DNA of 64,000 bases from Ophiosphaerella korrae (Eukaryota; Ascomycota; Dothideomycetes; Pleosporales; Phaeosphaeriaceae): the NCBI GenBank assembly GCA_028456385.1, contig JALNQF010000053.1, forward strand, positions 1-64,000, given 5' to 3'. A program made the position numbers and the translations under genes. The first letter of the stretch is position 1. Each line of letters opens with the position of its first letter. Below the pieces are notes generated by a model. The model did not search any database and was not told the origin of the DNA. It saw only the letters and a program-made list of their open reading frames with translations. Of this stretch, positions 9,804 to 23,300 are shown piece after piece.

Positions 9804-12800
9804 ATGGGCAGGCTAGCCCTAGACTATCCAGACAAAAATTGCAATTCTGCAAGGCAGCAAAGCCTCCTCCATACATGTATCTTCCTTGATGCGAGAAGCC
9901 GAATTTGGTCAATGTCTGTGATACCTCTTTCACGCTCTTCGCTATCGTCTTCAACCAAAGTGAGGCTATCAAAATATAAGTCATACGCATGAGTAGGTTG
10001 CACAGGTTATCTTATTGCCTTCGATATCCGGGCCAGTTAAGGGGAATGGTTACATAGGATAACCAACTACTTTGTTCAACACATCCCCAAAGCGTTGAAT
10101 GGCTACACAAATTGTTCAATTAGTTTATTTTCTCAACATGTGCAGACTTCACTTCCAGCTGAGCCAACTCTCTTGAAACATGACCCTAAAATCGTTTATA
10201 ATGTTTTCATATATCTATAACTAGTCATTCCAACTCAAACAAATGCTCTACCTGTATGTCTAGGAAACTTGGCCTACATTGACCACAGCCCCAGATTGCT
10301 GCGAGTGATTGACTACACCCGCTTCAAAGCCGCCAAGATGAGCAAGATGCGTAATTTATACTTGTGGTGTAGTAGAACTGCACGTGATCAGGGAGGCTTA
10401 GGTCAGCCTTGCGGCTCTACAAGGGCTTCGAGTGAGACCGGATGGGGCAGAGATAACCACCGACACCAACTCGTTATGTAGCTATTCAACTCCATATATT
10501 TCAACTCATCTCGCCGACTGCGGGTCGCCACCTGCCCCCCTAGCTCTACGAGCATCCTAGTAGCATGCCACAATACCTTCCTCTAAACCATAATAACTGT
10601 ACACTACCAGGAAATAACCTATTGGGGGGTGTCCAAAACTCACAGATGTAACTGGCCTACTATACATCTGTATTTCGCGTCCAGGAACCCCATGCCAAAA
10701 CTGTTTCCCCAGCATGCAGCCCTAAATTGCAGTCTAGAATGTGACGCCCGTGTCAAAATATGTGGATGGGTATCCTGGTTACGGTAGAGTTGGTCCCCAC
10801 GAGCGCGTGGACGATCAACCTCAACCCTTCAAGTCCTTACCGACATTCCATACATGCGCAGAACAACTTGATTGTGTGCTTCTACATAATATAGACGTAA
10901 TTTTCCTCGAGCTGGACAAAATTCTTTCAACTTCCTCACTGTCTTGCATCGTAACTTCATCAATGTCTTTTGTCACTTTGAGGACCTAGAGGTTTTCTTA
11001 TCAGGAATTATGCAGTGTTTTTGGGTCAATGAGAGTACACTTACTAAAGTTGTGTGTGTGTCGAAGTCCGGGCCGAAAAAGAAAGGAATCAAGCGTGTTA
11101 ACGCAGGGAACGCTTTCTGGCCAGGTACTTTCGATCCCCTGGTTGCTACAATTGTAGGTACGCTTTGGAGATACGCTATTCTTTCCAAGTAACCACTAAT
11201 GCATTATATACTTCTTCATTCGAGCTTCTATTGCTACAGTGTATAGGTGTGCAATATGGATACTAACATGCAAAAGAGAAGAACGAGATGACAACGACAC
11301 GGAAGGATTGGGAGGCTAGGAGATATGATGGGAGAAATGATGGGTGTAGTCATGCCGATTTCAACTGTACGAATGAAGACAGTGATATTACGTAGATAGG
11401 ACAAAAGCGCGAGCTAAAAGATCATTCAAGCCTACCGATCACAGGGTAGATGGATACAAGTGTAAAACAGCAACTTTACTTCACTGTGCCAAACGGCCAA
11501 AAATGTAAAGACCAAACAACGATAGTTGATTATCTTGAGTACACAGTACATGTATGCTGCTGCCACTTTCGCAGCCTTACGATAAGAACACAACCACAAC
11601 GCAGATACCCAGGCGCCAGCCCAGCCTCGTAATGTGTTTTCGACTAGGCGGTACGACGCAAAGTATAGCCAATGCCTCACGACAATTTAAACAAAAATCA
11701 CGATATCTCAACATAGATTTACCACATACATCAACATCTACTCACCTCCACGCGCCCCCAACTCAAACCCTCCACTCACATCACCTTATCGTCACACCGT
11801 CCAAATAATCACCTCCCCCCACTTCCGCTCGCCATCAACACAAGTGGCAACACGACAGCTGCGCAGTGACACCGCCCCCCCCCCCAACGAACCACCCGCT
11901 GTCAAACCCAGAAGCCCATGGCGACCTATCACTAGCCTGGCCGACGAGCACATTGCTCGCAGAGATCTACATGACATGCAGAGAACACCTACCAATGACT
12001 GTAACCGCCGTGTTCAAATCCCTTTTGCGCTGGCCATGTAACTGGCGAGCGGCAGCTGTGTCAGGCGTGGAGATTTACGGCGCATGCGGTGAACAGCTTG
12101 TCACTTGTTTCATGCTGGCGAGGTGGGTGTGGGCGATTCGTCGACAGAGTGTCACGACAGAGTGCATGTGCGCCACAGTGGCGAGTGTATAGGCGTGGCG
12201 AAGACGGGGCGAGGAGTATAGATGATGAGGAGCGTATCTGCAGTGCTAGGAATCAATGGACAGCAAGATGAGACACGGTCAGCAATCGTGATGGACATGA
12301 ACCGTTGTGCGTCTAAAATTGGCGCGTAACTAAAATCCTTCGTGAAGTCTATGCGTCTGGTTTGAATAGGTAGACCATGGGACGCAGCTTGGTTAGGACA
12401 CGACGAGGCTGGTGGGACACTGATTCAAACGTGCTGTCCTCGGGAGAATCCTTCTCTTCCTAACGCACCGACTCGCTGCGATACCTACTCTTTGCGGGAA
12501 AAACGCCATGTGAAGCGGGAGAAGCCGTAGCTTCAGCCGGCTTTAATTGTTTGCCGTAAACGTAGACGCACGCAGGACGAGGGAGCTGGATGTATGTATG
12601 CGTGTGCTATGCGACGAGGAATGCATATGGATCACGCACATGGGATAAGCACTGGTATGGTAGTGATGCCTGGACGGCGATCTACACCATGGAACTGCAA
12701 ATTATAACCCAGTGCAAATCTTCCCACGCTGTCGAGCCCAACAATTAACGCACTCACCTGTTCGCCTGGTTCGTGCGATGCCGCATGCCTCGGCCGGAGA

Positions 12801-14559
12801 GGAGGTACCCTATTGGAACGACGCGGAGTTCCCGCAGTCATGCAAGCCTCTACCCGCTGTAAAGGGAACTTCTCTCAGCCGGTGACGTTGAGACGGAAAT
12901 AGAGAGATTAGAGTTTTGCCTGTGGGGCTGGGATGCGGAGATGCAAGTTGCAATGGACAAAAGTTTTCTGACTGTGCATTGCAAAAGAGGGTCTAGAACC
13001 ATTCGACCGGTCACCGAGGAGAACCTCACCTGCAGCAAGAAAAAAGTTGGTCTCTGGGGGGATCCTCAGAGCCGAGATTTCCCTCGTATGCACGTGGCAT
13101 TGATGCCAAGTTTGGCTCTCGGTGCTGTGAGTAGGGAACCAGGTAGTTGGTTGCCGATGCTGCAAGCTGGTACCCACAAACTACAGTACATCGTTGCCTC
13201 GCATCATCGCACCTGCATCACACGTCAGTGATTTTCAGCTCCCGATTTGCGGCATCTTGAAGATCCTCCGAACATCGCAATGAAATCTTTGCCTTAGGAA
13301 ATCCCCTCAAAAAGCGTGAACCAGAAATCGATATCTTGCTCCCAAGCCATTGAACCTAAATTCCAATTTCTTCCGAAGCGTCCTGGTGATTCAAGTGCCT
13401 CAACTAAGCTTTTCTTCATTTCGTTGCTGGGTGCCACGTTCCTGGCTTCAAGCCAGCAGGCGTCAGATCAGAAGCCACACCGCTGCGTGTCAGCGCCATT
13501 AATTAAACAACAAGTCTTGACTGCAAATGGCGTAAGTTGCTAAAAACAAGTTCAAACCACTAGGTAAGGCATGGTTCGGGAAGAGAACCGGTGCTATTGT
13601 CGCAATTTGTATTTGTGTTATCGGTGTAGTCAGCGATAATCTGAATGAAAGTGTGGCTAGAACATAAACCCTTGATATTTTGCAGTGGGTTTTTCTTTCG
13701 TCAGCCGCACTCTACATAATGCGACTAACGTAACTCCACAAGGCTGATAATCTAGTGAAGTGTTCCCCTTTTCCATCTTGGGGCCAAGCGGCTTGCACCG
13801 CACATCATAGTTTCTTGATCGGGTTTGGCAATGCGCCACACTCAGGCACAGGTCATTGAGGCTAGCCTTCGGCTTACAAGGGGACCAGTCAGCGTTGTCT
13901 GGCGGAACCTTAACTCAACTGATGCTGTGACAATCGATAAAGTGGCGCAGCGACGGATAATCATTGAAGTGACAAAGTCGAGTAGAAAAATGCAGGGTCT
14001 GAATGCTTCAGCACTAAGCATGGGTGAGCGAACGAACGAACAGGCAGACAGGTGGCGGCGACGCTAATGTGAGGAGACATGTAGATGCAAATGCGTATGA
14101 TTGTCATGATACTTGTAGGTAGTTCGCTATCAGTATGTATGTGCTCATCGATCGATGATAGTTCATGGTTTAGCCCATTTTGTACTCTAGAAACGCCAGG
14201 TATGGTGATATGCGATCAAGGTGCCGCTTTTGTGGTGAGCCAGTGCTCAGCTGATGCTTTACAATCAGCAGATAGTATTTCCAATTCCAACATTAGATGC
14301 AATGTACCAGTTGCTAGAAGAGTACCAAGTTAAATCCCCCAGGTACATGATTAAAACGCTCAAAAACTCCAATGCAGTATAAGGTGCTATCGATATAGGT
14401 GTTGGGACCGTGGCGGGTCTACCAAAGACGCCAAGCCATCAACATGGCACAAGGCCGCAAGGAAGGATCCAGGAAGCGGATCCCGACGTGTACACGCAGA
14501 ACCGCAAACACGGAACGTGTTACGAGTGACGTGGTAATGTCATCATCGCAGCAAGGAAT
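9804..14559. other. Gene-poor region, no supported gene
   Basis: About 4.8 kb without a convincing gene. Open frames are all short, overlap on both strands and lack recognisable motifs or plausible splice joins. A C11 run lies at 11875-11885. The composition is mixed rather than uniformly AT-rich. It could hold an unrecognised non-coding RNA or decayed sequence; I see no direct evidence of either. Confidence 0.5.
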
Positions 14560-16050
14560 TTACACGCCCTCGACGAAAGCCGACTGTCGTGTTTCGGATG
14601 ATCTACGCTTCTTCTGTAGCTTCTTTGATTTGCCCTCATTAGCTTCCGTCTCTTCTGGGGTGGGCGGCGCAAATGTGCCTGGCCTCAAAATCTCAAACCC
14701 AGGGTTGACCTTGCGGAGAATTTGAGATTCGCGCTGATTTTGCTCCGTGTTGACTTCGTACGGGACCTCGTCATAAGAATACTGATGCTGCGGCCCGCGA
14801 GGCTGGTAAGTGTCTGGGTAGTATGCAGCCTTGGGTGCGTATGATTCCGCAAGGGGAACACCATGTTTGGTATCGTTCAATGCCTGAGTAGGATTTGATG
14901 AGCCGGCCAACTCTTGGGGAAGATCGACGATAGGAGGAAGAGGAGGAGATGGCGTCTTCGTTGGCATGAAATAGCTGACACCATTGGATGATGACGTTTG
15001 GTTTTCTGCCACGCTGGCCCATTCTCCACTATGCCCTGGCTTGCGGACTCTAGGGGTAAGCTGTCCAGTCTCAGCAACGTGAGACATGCGATGGCTTCGG
15101 AGGAGTTCGAGGTCAGTACGAGGATCAACGGGTGAGTTAGAGGCAGGTCTGATATATGCGGTCTCATAGGAGCGGATGTCTGATTGAATTGCCATGTAGT
15201 CAGACTCATCACTTGTTCGTCGGCTTGACTTGTCCGAAGAATTACCAGAATTACCACTGAGTTCGTGGCGCGCTAGCTCTGGGTCAGATGTTGTTGCGAA
15301 TGGGATGTCGTTGAGACTTACGTGATGGAGGTCCAGAAGGTACCCCGGAGCGTGGAGACTCAAGGGGCTTTAGGGCTGAAGAGTTGGTGGGGATATTATG
15401 ATTACAATTACCACATCGAACGGGGGCCACACCAGACTTGGAACGGCCTGGAGAGGATGAGCGTGAGCCGTTTGGTATCCGTTCAGCGGACACGGCGCGG
15501 TCGAAAGAGCTGCTTGGGGCGCGGGAGCTGTTGCGGCTGGAGCCATACACGGCTGTCTGGGGAAGCTCTAACTGGGAGTTGTTGTAGCTACGTGGATTCT
15601 TCTCGCTCATGATGGAATTGCGGCTGCTACCGACAGGAGTGTTGGTTCTAGAGATCCAGACGCCGTCAACCTCGACTCCGCTTTGGATGGCGCGAATACC
15701 GAATGGAATCTCGTCTTTGCTCTCGATGCTACCAGCAGTAACAGGCTGTGCCTCGAGCATTTCTGGCGTCTGGGACTTTTTGCCCTTGTCGACTTTGCTA
15801 TACTTGCGCATTTTGTTGCGATCATATGCTAGCTTGAGCAGGCCAAGAAAAATGGTAACGAACTGTGACTGTTAGCATTTGATCAATGACAGTAGAGGGT
15901 GTGAACCATACAATTCCGCAAGCGAGGACCTGTGCCGCGTTAATATGTGATGAGAAGGCGTGAATAGTAGCGGATACTTACAAAGGTCATTTTTTGCCAT
16001 AGTGCCCAGCCGTTGAAGAAGGTCTTGTCGGATGACTGTCCAAAGGCCAT
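14560..16050 (-). CDS. Conserved fungal one-pass membrane protein, unknown function
   Basis: Four exons on the minus strand (16050-15982, 15929-15912, 15862-15322, 15278-14560) give 448 aa. Residues about 20-43 form one hydrophobic segment assembled from exons 1-3 (KMTF, VLACGI, then FVTIFLGLLKLAY), followed by a basic stretch (DRNKMRKYSK). The rest is Ser/Pro/Arg-rich and probably disordered, with a small CGNC motif. I recognise the N-terminal pattern (MAFGQSSDKTFFNGW) as that of an uncharacterised filamentous-fungal protein but know no function. Exon 2 is only 18 nt. The last intron is only 43 nt; it was chosen because it restores the frame, so that junction is less certain than the others. 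Confidence 0.75.
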
Positions 16051-19000
16051 GTTTGCGGTGGGGAAATATTAAGGATAGAGGGATTTGGGTAGTAATAGCA
16101 GATGCAAGCAAGAGCGCAGGTTGAGAGGCGCAGGAAGGAGCCGGGGTTGTGAAAACCTTGGTGGGCAGGAGCGACGTCAGGGACGTCTAATGGGGAAGTC
16201 TCGTCCGGTTGATAAGATATGCTGCCAACGTCCCGCGTCAATGGATGAGCGGATTCGCGTTGTTAGTCCTGCAGCCGCCCCGTGACAATGATAGTCAACA
16301 AAGGTGGTGAGTGACAAAGACGACAAAGGATATCGAGTGAGTGTTGGGGCACCAGGGAGTTTGTCAGGCCAGGCGCAGGTTAAGTGGCGCTGGAAACGAG
16401 TGTGGAACGTCGAACTGGGATGGAGGGAACGGGTGTCACCAGTGAATCAGCGGCCCATGTAGACTGGGGAAGAGTCAAGACTTGCAGGCAAGAAGATGCA
16501 AGCAAGTCGGCCTCGTGCACTGGGCGGCTGATGTTTTGCAGCGAGCGTGGTGGGCGGTAGTGGTGGGGAGACAGACAGGCAGGGCAGGCGGCCTGGAGGT
16601 GGAGATATTATATTGCGCCTGATGCAGCCTCAGTAGGGGATCCGAGCCCGGTGGAGGCAGCGTGCAGACGCCATCCAAGGCGGGCCCGAAGAAACGATGG
16701 ATGCTCAATTTGGCGAGCAAAGCTCAGCACCCCTGTGCCTGAGACGGCCGGCCGTGGCTGGAAGACCAGGGGGGCCTGCATGATCCCGCATTGCTAACCT
16801 AGCGCCACCATGCTCATCGCGCGTCTGTGCGAGCTCTATGGACAAGCACCCCGGCCTTGCTGTCCAGGGCCATGCGCTGGTGACGGGCGGACGGCAAAAC
16901 TGTGTTCCCCGAAATAGCAGCAGGCGACGCGCGAGTGTTTGGACGGTCTGGAACAGGAAGACGACGACTGAGAGATGCCACGGTGCACACTGCACGGCTC
17001 ATAGCAGATGGCAACAGATGGCAGCAGACGGCAGCATCACGTGGCTGTTGGCACAGCACACAATACATAGTAGATGGCAGGCGGTGCAACAGCTACTCAG
17101 CAGTGTGGCCTCACCGATCGTCAAATCACACTCGCATCAAGAAATCAATACGATAGCCAGTCTGGTCTATGGCCAGCCAGCCAGCTGCACAAGTGGCTTG
17201 TCCTCGGTAAAGAGCTCGTATTCCCCAATCCGGCCTAGCGCCATGTACCAAGTCCTCTCGCTATCCCTGGAGCCTCCCTCCGACCGCACAAGTGTTTCGA
17301 TCAAGACGACTCAAAACCTGTTACACGTCTTCGCAGTCTGTTGCAAGCCTGGATGCTGGCGTCGCTGCCTCAGCGGCTGCCTGTCGTGATCTGATCGCTG
17401 CCGCCCTGTCGCGGAGAGCCTGAGCTCACCATTTCATTTCGAACTTTCGTCAGCCACTAGCCTACCGTGCATTGGCTCGCAGCAGCAGAACCATCCGCGT
17501 CGTTTGGCCTCTGCTAACTCTCTAATTTCGTTTCCATTGTTTTCAGCGCCATCGAGATGCGATTTTTGCTGCCTTCCCCACTCTGGTGGAAGCCCAGCCA
17601 ACATGCCTAGCTCCCGCCTTGCCATCGGCCCGGGGCCTTTTGTGTGTCCTTGTCCCTGTCAGCCTTTCCCAGCTCTCGCTCATCACAGAGCACAACATCC
17701 TCGCTCATATTGATGCCACCATGCACCGCATCTGTGTAACCTACAACCATCTTCCAACTACACACCGCTCTTACTGCCCTCGGCCGTGATGAGCCACCAG
17801 CCCCCACATGGCATTTCGTCTTCTAGAAGATGTGCTTGTAATCCCGTATTTCCAATAGACACTAGCCCATCCTGTTATCGATTGACCACTCATCAGGAAG
17901 CTGCTCCCTGTTAAACTTCTCGCAGCACTAAATTCTCCACCAAAAGCTCCACCCATTGCATTGCCTCTACCATACTTCGCACACCCTGCTGTCGCATACA
18001 TGTGACGACTTCATCTTCTGGTTCGGCGTAGGCTGGACAACACCCTTGGCGAGGCTCAATGTAAGCCTAGTCAGCAACAACCTCTGGATCTAGGCATCAC
18101 TGTATATATGGCACGGTTCACTAAGCAAATCACTGTTTCATTCTTATTTCCTGAAAGTATACCCTCTACACTTTCTCGGTCCCAATCGTTCGCCAGCATG
18201 CAAACTGTCAGCTCTTTGACCTTTCAGCACCACAGTGGCCACCCATATTCACTACACTCCGCATGCCAATAGAGTTAAATCCGGTACGAGGACAGCCTGT
18301 AGGCCTTGCGTGATCGGATGCTGCAAGCACGGGGATATTGCTTCCCTGCATCTTACACAGCCTTGCCTAGATTACAGCAGACCGTCGATACTTTCCAGGT
18401 CACTCCAGGCACATACCAACACGTTGGCCAACGCATGTCAGCTGAATATTTGCTATAATGTCGTACATGTTGTTGAATACAGTCGGCATCGGACGTGCCC
18501 CCAAATTGCTTTAGGCCCAGCTTACTCTGCAACGTATTTCTCACCTACGGCCGCTTCACGCCGAACTTTGATTGGGCCTAAAAGCACCGATGGCTACTAC
18601 ACTGCAAAACTGGACGTGGTCATGACTACCGAAATTATTGCATGGTATATCCCAAGTCTGCCGTTCAAAGCGTCATACTATGGTAAGCGTGCTGATCTTA
18701 GGCCTCACGTGAAACATCGTGCCACAGCGCACAAACTGGTGCTCTAGCCCTCCAAGTGGAGCAATGGTACCTGGCAAGCTCGTTTCGAGCGTGGAGGGGA
18801 GCAGGCATCTTACCGTGATGGCCGTGCTTACGGTGAGATGCCGGGGAGTTCCTGAAAACCTAGGTGATGCGACGATTCGTGCAATACTTTGGATGCGACA
18901 CAACCAGAGAGACGCCTGGGTGCCTCAGACAGCCAGCCGCCCGAGTGCTGATTGTTTGAAGCAGCGAGGGCGCCGATCGAATAAGGCAACTGCTTCGCGA

Positions 19001-19463
19001 GCTGAAGTCAGAAAGAAGCTGTTTTTAGACGCAGTGGTTCTCGCCGTTGGTTCCTGGATCGCATGCAGGGACGGTGTTTCATGGCTGAATGGCTGGTTTG
19101 ATCGCCCGCCTCAGCGCTCCCTCGAACAGTTTGCTGAAAGGTAATGATGGCTCTAAATCGCTAGCTACCATCGTGTTGACGACGGCCTACATACCTAGCT
19201 CTCCTCTAGAGATGACGCCTTGCGCGCTTGACAAGCTCTCGCGCAAGCTGCCCGGATTATCCTCGCTGGGCAGTTTAGCAAGGCCCGATCATCCGTGCCT
19301 GCCCCATTGGAGCTCAGCGGCCAAGTCATGATCTCACCCGACGTTGGCGCGAAGGGCTTCTCCAACCTTTGCAAGTTCAACCAACATCCAGCAGCCCTTT
19401 GAAACGCCCACGCGTCGCCGTAGCCGCTTTTCCGCCTGCACAGTGCCCGCCCGCCTCGTCACA
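16051..19463. other. Intergenic, no supported gene
   Basis: About 3.4 kb. The first part is presumably the promoter and leader of the minus-strand gene ending at 16050. Frames around 16.5-17.4 kb and 18.2-19.1 kb are shadow-like, with no family resemblance. A short hairpin at 18804-18842 is the only structure I noted. Confidence 0.5.
18804..18842 (+). repeat. Short inverted repeat (13-bp arms, 13-nt loop)
   Basis: The arms GGCATCTTACCGT and ACGGTGAGATGCC pair across a 13-nt loop. The one mismatch would be a G-U pair in a plus-strand RNA, so the RNA stem would be complete on that strand. The function is unknown. Confidence 0.6.
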
Positions 19464-20354
19464 ATGCCTATTCGCAATCCCTTCCGCCGTGCAGGCGCTG
19501 TCGAGGTGGTGGATGAAAGCCAGCAGAATGCACCAGACAATGGTTTTAGAGACACGACCGTCTCGGGCGCAAAGCCCTTGCAGCTCAAGGACCCGGCCGA
19601 ATACAAGCTGAGTGGTACGACCTACTCCCATGCATTGCCCAAATAGGCGCTTACAACGAACAACAGAGATCAGCGATAACGGCGTCTATCTCCCAGTAAG
19701 CCTGGTTGTATCATGGATACATCCCAACCTGGCTGACCCTTGCAATAGCCGTCTCCACAGCAAGAGAAGCCGGCATTCTGGCACTCCAAGTCCAACCTGT
19801 CCACAACTTCCTCAAACCACCGGAGTCTGCTCTCTGAAAACGAGCCCTTCAGCATCTCGCGAGAGAGTTTCGACTCGTATAGGAGATCATTCGTATGTCG
19901 CCAATGTCACGCATGCTCAGTCACCCCACTCACTGTGGCACAGGACATCTCCGCACGGTCTCCCATCCAAGACTGTGGCGGTGAAACCTATCCTCGCCAG
20001 TCACTAGACGCACGGCGCTCCGTAGATGCAAGACGTTCCCTCGATGTTCGCCGTTCGCGTGCCACACCACGTTCGTCCATGCAACAACACCGAGATAGCA
20101 CAGACCTTGTACTAGAGGAACGATTCGAGGATGTGGGGCTGAATGATGAACCCAAGCCGCAACCACAAAAGAAGCGCGGCCTGTTCTCACGTTTTAGTGA
20201 CAATCACCCAGAAGATAAAAAACAGGAAGAACGACCGTCCTCGAGCCATCACTTCTCTTTAACTGGCCGCAAGCGAGCCGAGAGCGGCGGTGGCTCCGAA
20301 TTGAAACCAATGTCGCGGCCGTCCATTGATATTCCAGTAGAGGCTCGGTCATAA
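19464..20354 (+). CDS. Conserved fungal Ser/Arg-rich protein, unknown function
   Basis: Four exons (19464-19614, 19667-19695, 19749-19892, 19944-20354) give 244 aa. Each junction uses GTAC/GTAAG/GTATG donors and CAG or TAG acceptors and keeps the frame. The start MPIRNPFRR and the segments SDNGVYLPPSP and SISRESFDSYRRSFDISARS look like an uncharacterised protein conserved in filamentous ascomycetes. A short Arg-Arg-Ser repeat (DARRSVDARRSLDVRRS) follows, then a charged, probably disordered tail with KKRGLFSRF. There is no signal peptide, membrane segment or enzyme motif. The many Ser next to Arg suggest phosphorylation, which is inference only. Exon 2 is 29 nt. Confidence 0.8.
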
Positions 20355-23300
20355 TGAATACCAAGTGAGATGAGCAACGAGTAGATATGTTTCCAGGCCA
20401 ACTATCAACTTGGCGACGAGCCACAGAGTTGGATGTATTTGATTAGGAAAGCCACGGCGTTTATGGCTTGGATTTGACAGCATTACCTACATGGAGTATC
20501 TGGTATTGGTTGGGCTGCATTACAATCGCTACCACGACGAAACAAGCGTCGTCCTTGGTTGCGGAGCCTACATGAACTACCACACTTTATACATAATTTG
20601 ATCTTACCAGCTTCAGTCCGTCCAGTCCTAACTAACCATTCCCACCTCTCAACCAATACCCCCGATCTCTACTTAGTCTGCAGTAGACATCCACACTTCC
20701 CAAGACCCAAGGCTCAACACGATGGCCCAGTTCTTGGATCTCCTTGGCTGCTGCCGTCATCGAGCAGTAGCGCCCCGCTACCTACCCGGCCCGTTGAACC
20801 AGACACCTCTCAACTAAGCAGGAATCAAACATCCCATGGGGACGATGTCACCCCAGGCATTCTCGTGCGCAATACATGCGTCGGTAGCGGGTGATCAATT
20901 TCTATGGCTCAGGACACGCACACCACGCGCGACGAATTACAGTCCAGCAGCTAAAACAAACCTACCACAATTTACATCGCGATCCTGCTGATCGTGTTAG
21001 AGAAATAAGTGGGTACGAGAAGCGAAATGAAGTGAGTGGGATTCGCTGATAATGTTGGGAATTAAGTGGAGCGAATCTTCTTCCGGTGGGTATACGTTTG
21101 GATCTGTCGTTTTTTGAGTGGAGAGGATTGGTGGAGCCTGGTTGATGGATATCATGCGTAGATGCGATGTTTGGTATGTCAATTATTTGCATGATTTGCA
21201 ATGTTTACAGCTCGGTATATATGCGCTCGAGTATTCCTAGGATGCGCAGATATCGCTGCGCAACTCATAGTCCTCACTCCTATCCCAGCACCGCTACACT
21301 TCCCAACGCACCCATGCTCCATTCATATCATAGGCCGCTTCGTATCATAGTTTCCCCCGTAGCATCTCCTCTTATCTCGCGCAATTTTTCAGCACTATCT
21401 AATACACGCACCTCAATTCAATATTTCCCACACCCCGGCTCCTTCCCAACCCTTAATACCGGCGGCCTGGCGAGTTAAGTATGCGCAACCTGGTAAAATA
21501 AAGCGATTTTTCTCAGGCACCTATTACGGCTCCGTGCGCAGTATAAACGCGGCACCCACGAGGGTTAGGGTAGGAAAACGGCCGGGGTGTGGATAGGTGC
21601 GTTTTTGTTTGGTTGGATAGGGGTGGTTGTTTGGGTTGCTGGGCGATGGTGCTCCGTGGACGAGTGGAGTATGGATTCTGGGAATTAGGTACGATGTAGT
21701 GTGCGGAATAGGTAGTGTTCGGCTTGTGGGTTTGTAGATGCGAATGAGATGTTTACGGGCTAGAAGGCTTGGATTTTGGTGAGCTTTATAGGAGACTGGT
21801 TCACGGTCTAGTGTGGAACGCACGCAGCGATGAGGCTGCTTTGGTTAATATGGCGGTATCACTACCTGTGCAGTGTTACAGAATATCCTGGACGTCAAGA
21901 ATAGAAATTATATTCCCCAATCACACGCAAATTCTACCTCTATATGAATCGATGTGAGCTTTGTTCTGAAGCCGAGTTATGATTGCCAGCGAAATTATTG
22001 CTGGGAAGATGGAAACAAGGTACTTGCACTTGATGTCTTTACGGCAAACCTACAGCGCTAACGTCCTACGACAAATCTAAGTCCTTCGATGATTCAGGAT
22101 GAGGGACGTACCTACGCAGATGTGGTTTTTCCTTGCATGAGTACGCAAAACTTGCACCCTTGGAATTTGTAGAGGTTGAATTAATCCATTATCTCAATAA
22201 TTAGGATTGAGTTTATCCTATTTTGGCATTAGACTGCGCAACGCGACCAAAATTGAGCTTGTCCACGCAGCCCCTGTACCGAAACCAGCGTCTTTACATC
22301 TTATCTATTGTAATTTTTTATTAAAGGCTACACTAGGAAACATAATCTCTACGCCTCTATATCGGTACTATCCTCTACTTATGCGTTATTGACAAAACCT
22401 TGTAATAAATGTAGTCTTCTTTGTGAGCCCAATTTTGTACCCTAGCAACTTTTGACATGGATTATATTCAGAGATATGAGAGCCGTTGTCTCAGGGCCAA
22501 ATTGCTCAAAGTGGGTATCACTAATAGATAACGAGTTTTATGTTAGAATTCAATTCCCACGCTAAATCTGGTAAACGTGAAATGGGCACCGTATCAGAAG
22601 CGTTAAGGTTAGTTACGCAAATAACTAGGCTGTCGAATTAATTTATTCTTTACTTAATCACATTAGCAGGAGTAAATTATTTGCGTGAGAATTATCATAA
22701 TGAAAAGCCTAGAGACTCTTGGGATACCTCGCAGTGTCCCCCAGTGCCATTACCTGGACATAACAGAATCTGGAGACACCTACCTTATCAATCTACGGAT
22801 AAGAGTTAGGTTCCGAGATTCTCAACTACACCGTATAGGTAGTTTGCCATTATATAGGGGGTAGTATTCAACTGGACTAAAATTTAAACAATGGCCAAAC
22901 GCAGGATAATAAGTGCTAAGAAGACGTTGAGATCAAAGAAAATGATCGAGTATTAATCGAATTTTCTCCCTATCTATCACGTACATTACGGCATAGATTT
23001 TACATTACAATAAAAGCTCGATGCTTTCAAGTGCCTTCATCTCCAAGCTTCTATACTCTAGACATCACTGCTTTTGCTCTAGCTCGAAGTGAAAATTTTC
23101 AACCTAAGTGCCAAGCCCGTACCTTGGGTACCGGCATAGTAGTAGGTATAGGATACCTTAATTTGCAGATTATTGTTGTATTCAATAATCGTTGGATAGT
23201 CTAATAAGAGTACTAGGCCACTAAGCCTCCCCCAGGGCAGATAAGGGTCATGAGCATAGGCCTCAAGACTGAACATACCATTATTTACCTATTATCGTAT

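Noticed and set aside
11844..12192. Overlapping frames around a C11 run, possibly a truncated gene
   Set aside because: The longer frame begins with GTG, composition is biased by the C run, and no domain or convincing splice join was found.
16838..17389. 183-codon plus-strand frame
   Set aside because: It overlaps several other frames on both strands, is rich in simple CAG/ATGGCAG-like text and has no recognisable domain.
20722..20817. Small 31-residue frame beginning MAQFLDLLGCCRHR
   Set aside because: It has a fair start context and two adjacent cysteines but no conserved partner exon or homologue I can name; too short to support alone.
21555..21575. GGGTTAGGG-like text suggesting a telomere remnant
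   Set aside because: Only about one and a half degenerate units are present; not enough for an interstitial telomere.
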